From CAZXYF01 sp964644705 (lineage in GTDB: Bacteria; Planctomycetota; Brocadiia; SM23-32), in assembly GCA_964644705.1 (NCBI GenBank), contig CAZXYF010000002.1, forward strand, positions 1-47,076: 47,076 nt of DNA, given 5' to 3'. Of this stretch, positions 44,633 to 47,076 are shown one piece after another. The stretch's first letter is position 1. Each line of letters starts with the position of its first letter. The notes beneath the pieces are model-generated. The model saw nothing but the letters and a program-made list of their open reading frames with translations, was not told the origin of the DNA and ran no database searches. Made by a program: the position numbers and the translations under genes.

Positions 44633-45137
44633 GGGAGCAGGAGTTCGTAAGCCGAATTCTGTGAGTTCATGGTGGGCCAACCACCAGCTGAACCGCGATC
44701 ATTCATCTGGACCATCGTCGCCGATGGCCTCGGGCGGCCAACCCGGGAGTGATAGCGAGACGGGCAGCCTCATTCTCCCCTATTTGGCCTTGCTCCCGGC
44801 GGGGTTTACCGTGCCCCCGATGTCACCACCGGGGCGGTGGGCTCTTGCATTAAGCCCGCTTGATTGCGAGCCCCACCATTTCACCCTTATCCCACCGGAA
44901 CGGACCGGAATAGCTGTTTGAACGACCACTGAAAGGAGGACGCCGCACGTGGCACGTCTCATCGCTTTTCGAAGCCGCAACTGACCTATTTCCGCCCGTT
45001 CCGGCGGGACGGTATCTTTTCTGTGGCACTGGCCCGGAGATCTCTCCCGGTGGGATTTCCCCACCGCCGTGCCCTGTGGAGTTCGGACTTTCCTCATCAG
45101 CCGCGCGGGCTGAGCGATCGCTTGAACCCCTGCTCCC
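44633..45137 (-). ncRNA. rnpB: RNase P RNA, bacterial class A, with enlarged P12
   Basis: Catalytic RNA that matures tRNA 5' ends. Terminal helix P1 pairs GGGAGCAG (45137-45130) with CTGCTCCC (44640-44633). Conserved cores on the minus strand: GAGGAAAGTCCG (45095-45084), ACAGAAA (45024-45018), AAGGGTGAAA before GGTGGGG, GGTAAACCCC, GGAGCAAGGCCAAATAG, and GGCTTACGAACTCC near the 3' end. About 505 nt, compared with about 350-400 for most class A. Much of the excess is in P12, whose 13-bp base stem (45008-44996 with 44903-44891) encloses about 92 nt with a further CGGAAATAG/CTATTCCG helix. Confidence 0.96.
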
Positions 45138-45148
45138 ATGAAACCTTT

Positions 45149-45177
45149 ATTATACCATAAAAGAAGTACCATCTTAA
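45149..45177 (-). promoter_or_regulatory. Promoter of rnpB
   Basis: Minus strand: TTAAGA (45177-45172, 4 of 6), 17-base spacer, perfect TATAAT (45154-45149). The start would fall at about 45142, a few bases before the mature 5' end. Confidence 0.7.
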
Positions 45178-45233
45178 CTTCGTTGTGCCGGTGCAACCGC
45201 CCTCTCCCCCGGTGGACTCGATCACCGGCCCCG

Positions 45234-45263
45234 TTGACATCCTGGCTCTATGAAGTTTATACT
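45234..45263 (+). promoter_or_regulatory. Promoter of the lptF gene
   Basis: Perfect TTGACA (45234-45239), 18-base spacer and TATACT (45258-45263). Leader of about 80 bases to the ATG at 45348. Confidence 0.65.
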
Positions 45264-45347
45264 GCCACCGGTCTCATGCTGGATCCGTCTTTTTCGATGA
45301 GAACTCATACCCCGATATAACGCGGCCCGTTAAATTAAACATTCGCC

Positions 45348-46433
45348 ATGAAACGCATTGATCGTTACATCACACGCGGATTTCTGCTGCGTTTTTTCGC
45401 GGCCCTGGTCGTTATTTTCGGGCTCTATGTGAGCTTTGATGCCGTTAAACGCATCGATCAGATTCAGCAGGGGGGCTTCGCCGATACGGTTCCAAAGGTG
45501 CTGCTATACTACCTGTATCAGTTTCCCACCCTCATGCTCGACCTCTTTCCACCTCTGCTGCTGGTGGCTGCCGGTTTGGTGCTGGTTCAGATGTCCCGGA
45601 AGAAGGAGTTGCTCACGCTCAAAGCCAGCGGAGTCAGCCTGCGGCGGGTTGTGCTTCCCATCCTGCTGGCCGCTATCCCGCTTGCCATGGCCACAACGGT
45701 TGCACGAGAGACCCTTGTCCCCTGGTCGTTCAGGCGGCAGAAAATTCTGGAGCGAGAGCTCGATCAGGATACAGCGGGGCCGTTTTTGCTGGTGGATGAA
45801 AAAAAAGACTTTAAGCTTTACGTGGGGCAGTACAATTTTTCCCGTCACACCATGTCGCGGATATCACTTTTGCGATTTTATGAAGACGGTCAACTGCGAA
45901 AGATAACGGAAGCGGATACCGGGGGATGGTATCAGGGTGACCAATTACGGTTGAAAACGGTCAGCATCCAGGAATACCGGCGGGATGGAAATCCGGACGG
46001 GAGTCCTTCGGTGACGAAGACAAAAACGGTCAAAACGTCACTGAGCCGTTACGATTTCGTGGCGGCTAAAAATGATGCCATGAGCACCAGCCTGCCCTCA
46101 TTTACCCTTTTCGATCTTCTGCGACAGGTCCGCCGCAATCCCAATAACAGCCGTTTCCAGGTTATGTTGCATTCTCGCCTCTCTGAACCGCTGGCGGGAA
46201 TAATCCTCCTCCTGATTGGTATCCCCCTTATGGTGGGATTTGAACACAAAATGAAAAGCCGTGTGCTGGGAACGGTCGTATGTATTGTGGTGGCAGGAGC
46301 TTACCAGGTGTCATCGTTTATAGTGTTGAGCATGGGCAACACGGGTCTGATCAACCCCGCACTGGCCGCGTGGATGATGCCCGCGGTTGGCCTGACACTG
46401 GGAACATTTCTGTTTTCCACGATGAAAACCTGA
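45348..46433 (+). CDS. lptF: LptF/LptG-type lipopolysaccharide export permease
   Basis: 361 aa YjgP/YjgQ family. Three N-terminal transmembrane helices (IDRYITRGFLLRFFAALVVIFG; FPTLMLDLFPPLLLVAAGLVLVQMSRKKELLTLKASGVS; VVLPILLAAIPLAMATTVARE), a periplasmic beta-jellyroll (about 140-240) and three C-terminal helices. It forms the inner-membrane part of the LPS transporter with LptB, so the organism likely makes LPS. I cannot separate LptF from LptG; the partner is not in view. Confidence 0.88.
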   Translation: MKRIDRYITRGFLLRFFAALVVIFGLYVSFDAVKRIDQIQQGGFADTVPKVLLYYLYQFPTLMLDLFPPLLLVAAGLVLVQMSRKKELLTLKASGVSLRRVVLPILLAAIPLAMATTVARETLVPWSFRRQKILERELDQDTAGPFLLVDEKKDFKLYVGQYNFSRHTMSRISLLRFYEDGQLRKITEADTGGWYQGDQLRLKTVSIQEYRRDGNPDGSPSVTKTKTVKTSLSRYDFVAAKNDAMSTSLPSFTLFDLLRQVRRNPNNSRFQVMLHSRLSEPLAGIILLLIGIPLMVGFEHKMKSRVLGTVVCIVVAGAYQVSSFIVLSMGNTGLINPALAAWMMPAVGLTLGTFLFSTMKT

Positions 46434-46489
46434 ATCTTCCCTGTTTTTGTAATCGTTCTGAAAAAAGAGCCTCAGAGGACCGATCAGAT

Positions 46490-47076
46490 ATGTCTGAATT
46501 CCAGTTTGCCGAACACCCCCATCGACGTTACAACCCCCTCTCGGGGGAATGGCTGCAGGTGTCTCCACACCGGGCGAAACGTCCCTGGCAGGGCCAGGAA
46601 GAGGAGACGCCCGAGGAAGATAGAGTGGAGTATGACCCCGATTGTTATCTCTGCCCCGGCAATGAGCGGGCGGGAGATGCATGCAACCCGGATTACTCCG
46701 GCACCTACGTGTTCACCAACGATTTTGCCGCCCTGAAACTCGATACACCGACCGCTGACGTTAATGAGCAGGATCTGCTGATTGCAAAGGGAGAGCAGGG
46801 AACCTGCCGGGTTGTCTGCTTCTCCCCGCGGCACGATCTGACCCTCCCGGAGATGGACGTTGCGGAGATTGAAAAGGTTGTGGAGCTCTGGGCCCGGGAA
46901 TACCAGCAGCTGGGCGAGAGGAGCAACATCAACTATGTGCAGGTCTTCGAGAATAAAGGCCAGATGATGGGCTGCAGCAATCCCCATCCCCACGGCCAGA
47001 TATGGGCCCAGCAGACCATTCCCGACGAGCCATCCAAAGAATTGCATCAACAGAGAGATTATCGAGATGAGCATGA
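46490..47076 (+). CDS. galT: Galactose-1-phosphate uridylyltransferase, N-terminal part
   Basis: The first 195 residues are in the window; the gene runs off the right edge. Leloir-pathway transfer of UMP from UDP-glucose to galactose-1-phosphate. RYNPLSGEWLQVSPHRAKRPWQG, the Zn pair CYLC in CYLCPGNERAGD, VFTNDFAAL, CRVVCFSPRHD and the catalytic NPHPHGQIW are present. CAGAGGA stands about 10 bases before ATG 46490. The degenerate galactokinase-like protein at 17882-18997 is far away and not a partner by position. Confidence 0.96.
   Translation, partial: MSEFQFAEHPHRRYNPLSGEWLQVSPHRAKRPWQGQEEETPEEDRVEYDPDCYLCPGNERAGDACNPDYSGTYVFTNDFAALKLDTPTADVNEQDLLIAKGEQGTCRVVCFSPRHDLTLPEMDVAEIEKVVELWAREYQQLGERSNINYVQVFENKGQMMGCSNPHPHGQIWAQQTIPDEPSKELHQQRDYRDEH

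Noticed and set aside
44780..45196. 138-codon frame on the minus strand
   Set aside because: It lies over the RNase P RNA, whose conserved core explains the sequence.

Overview
The window is a gene-dense stretch of bacterial chromosome, about 55-60% GC by eye, with mostly housekeeping genes in short operons on both strands. The combination points to an uncultured member of the PVC group (Planctomycetota, Verrucomicrobiota, Lentisphaerota, Kiritimatiellota) or a close relative. It includes a formylglycine-type sulfatase, a complete nine-gene V/A-type ATP synthase, a DUF2851 protein, an ExbB plus three ExbD cassette, an FHA-GAF-sigma54 regulator and a eukaryote-like adenylosuccinate lyase. LptF, an ExbB/ExbD set and several secreted proteins show a Gram-negative-type envelope. 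The phylum is inference from gene content only.

Layout: 1-645 is a non-coding stretch with two tandem hairpins. 646-5142 (minus) holds a sulfatase, a Nif3-like protein, an Fe-S aldo/keto reductase and a cupin. They are interrupted at 4344-4500 by what looks like a free-standing small RNA gene on the plus strand. 5177-14798 (minus) is the V/A-ATPase operon, from a consensus promoter to a rho-independent terminator, in the order G-I-K-E-C-F-A-B-D; its K subunit carries the full Na+ ligand set. 14886-21129 (plus) holds efp, DUF2851, a zinc-ribbon protein, a degenerate galactokinase-like GHMP protein, an amidohydrolase and a queuosine-mannosyltransferase-type glycosyltransferase. 21138-24969 (minus) is a TPR-ExbB-ExbD-ExbD-ExbD operon. 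25254-30415 (plus) is thiL-tsaE-mutL, a non-coding gap, then parB.

Three parS sites (29480, 30065 and 31179) surround and lie inside parB, so this is the centromere region and probably near the replication origin, yet no parA is present. Downstream of parB, 30537-30992 is a very palindromic non-coding segment bounded by 82-84 bp inverted arms. 31252-32598 (minus) is a GT-C-like membrane protein. 33458-36688 (plus) is pyrE-purB-membrane-anchored protein. 36802-44564 (minus) is dapA, a small secreted protein, ispD, a PIN-TRAM membrane protein, the FHA/sigma54 activator, a dGTPase-like HD protein and a HIT protein. The RNase P RNA gene (minus, 44633-45137) has an enlarged P12 arm. lptF and the start of galT (plus) close the window. 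Two inverted copies of a 243-246 bp repeat (32828-33070 plus, 38648-38893 minus) flank the pyrE-dapA block.

Most likely to be undescribed: the C-rich-loop small RNA, the inverted-arm element next to parB, the 245-bp mobile-looking repeat and the GHMP-kinase pseudoenzyme. No CRISPR array, tRNA, insertion-sequence transposase or defence system was seen.
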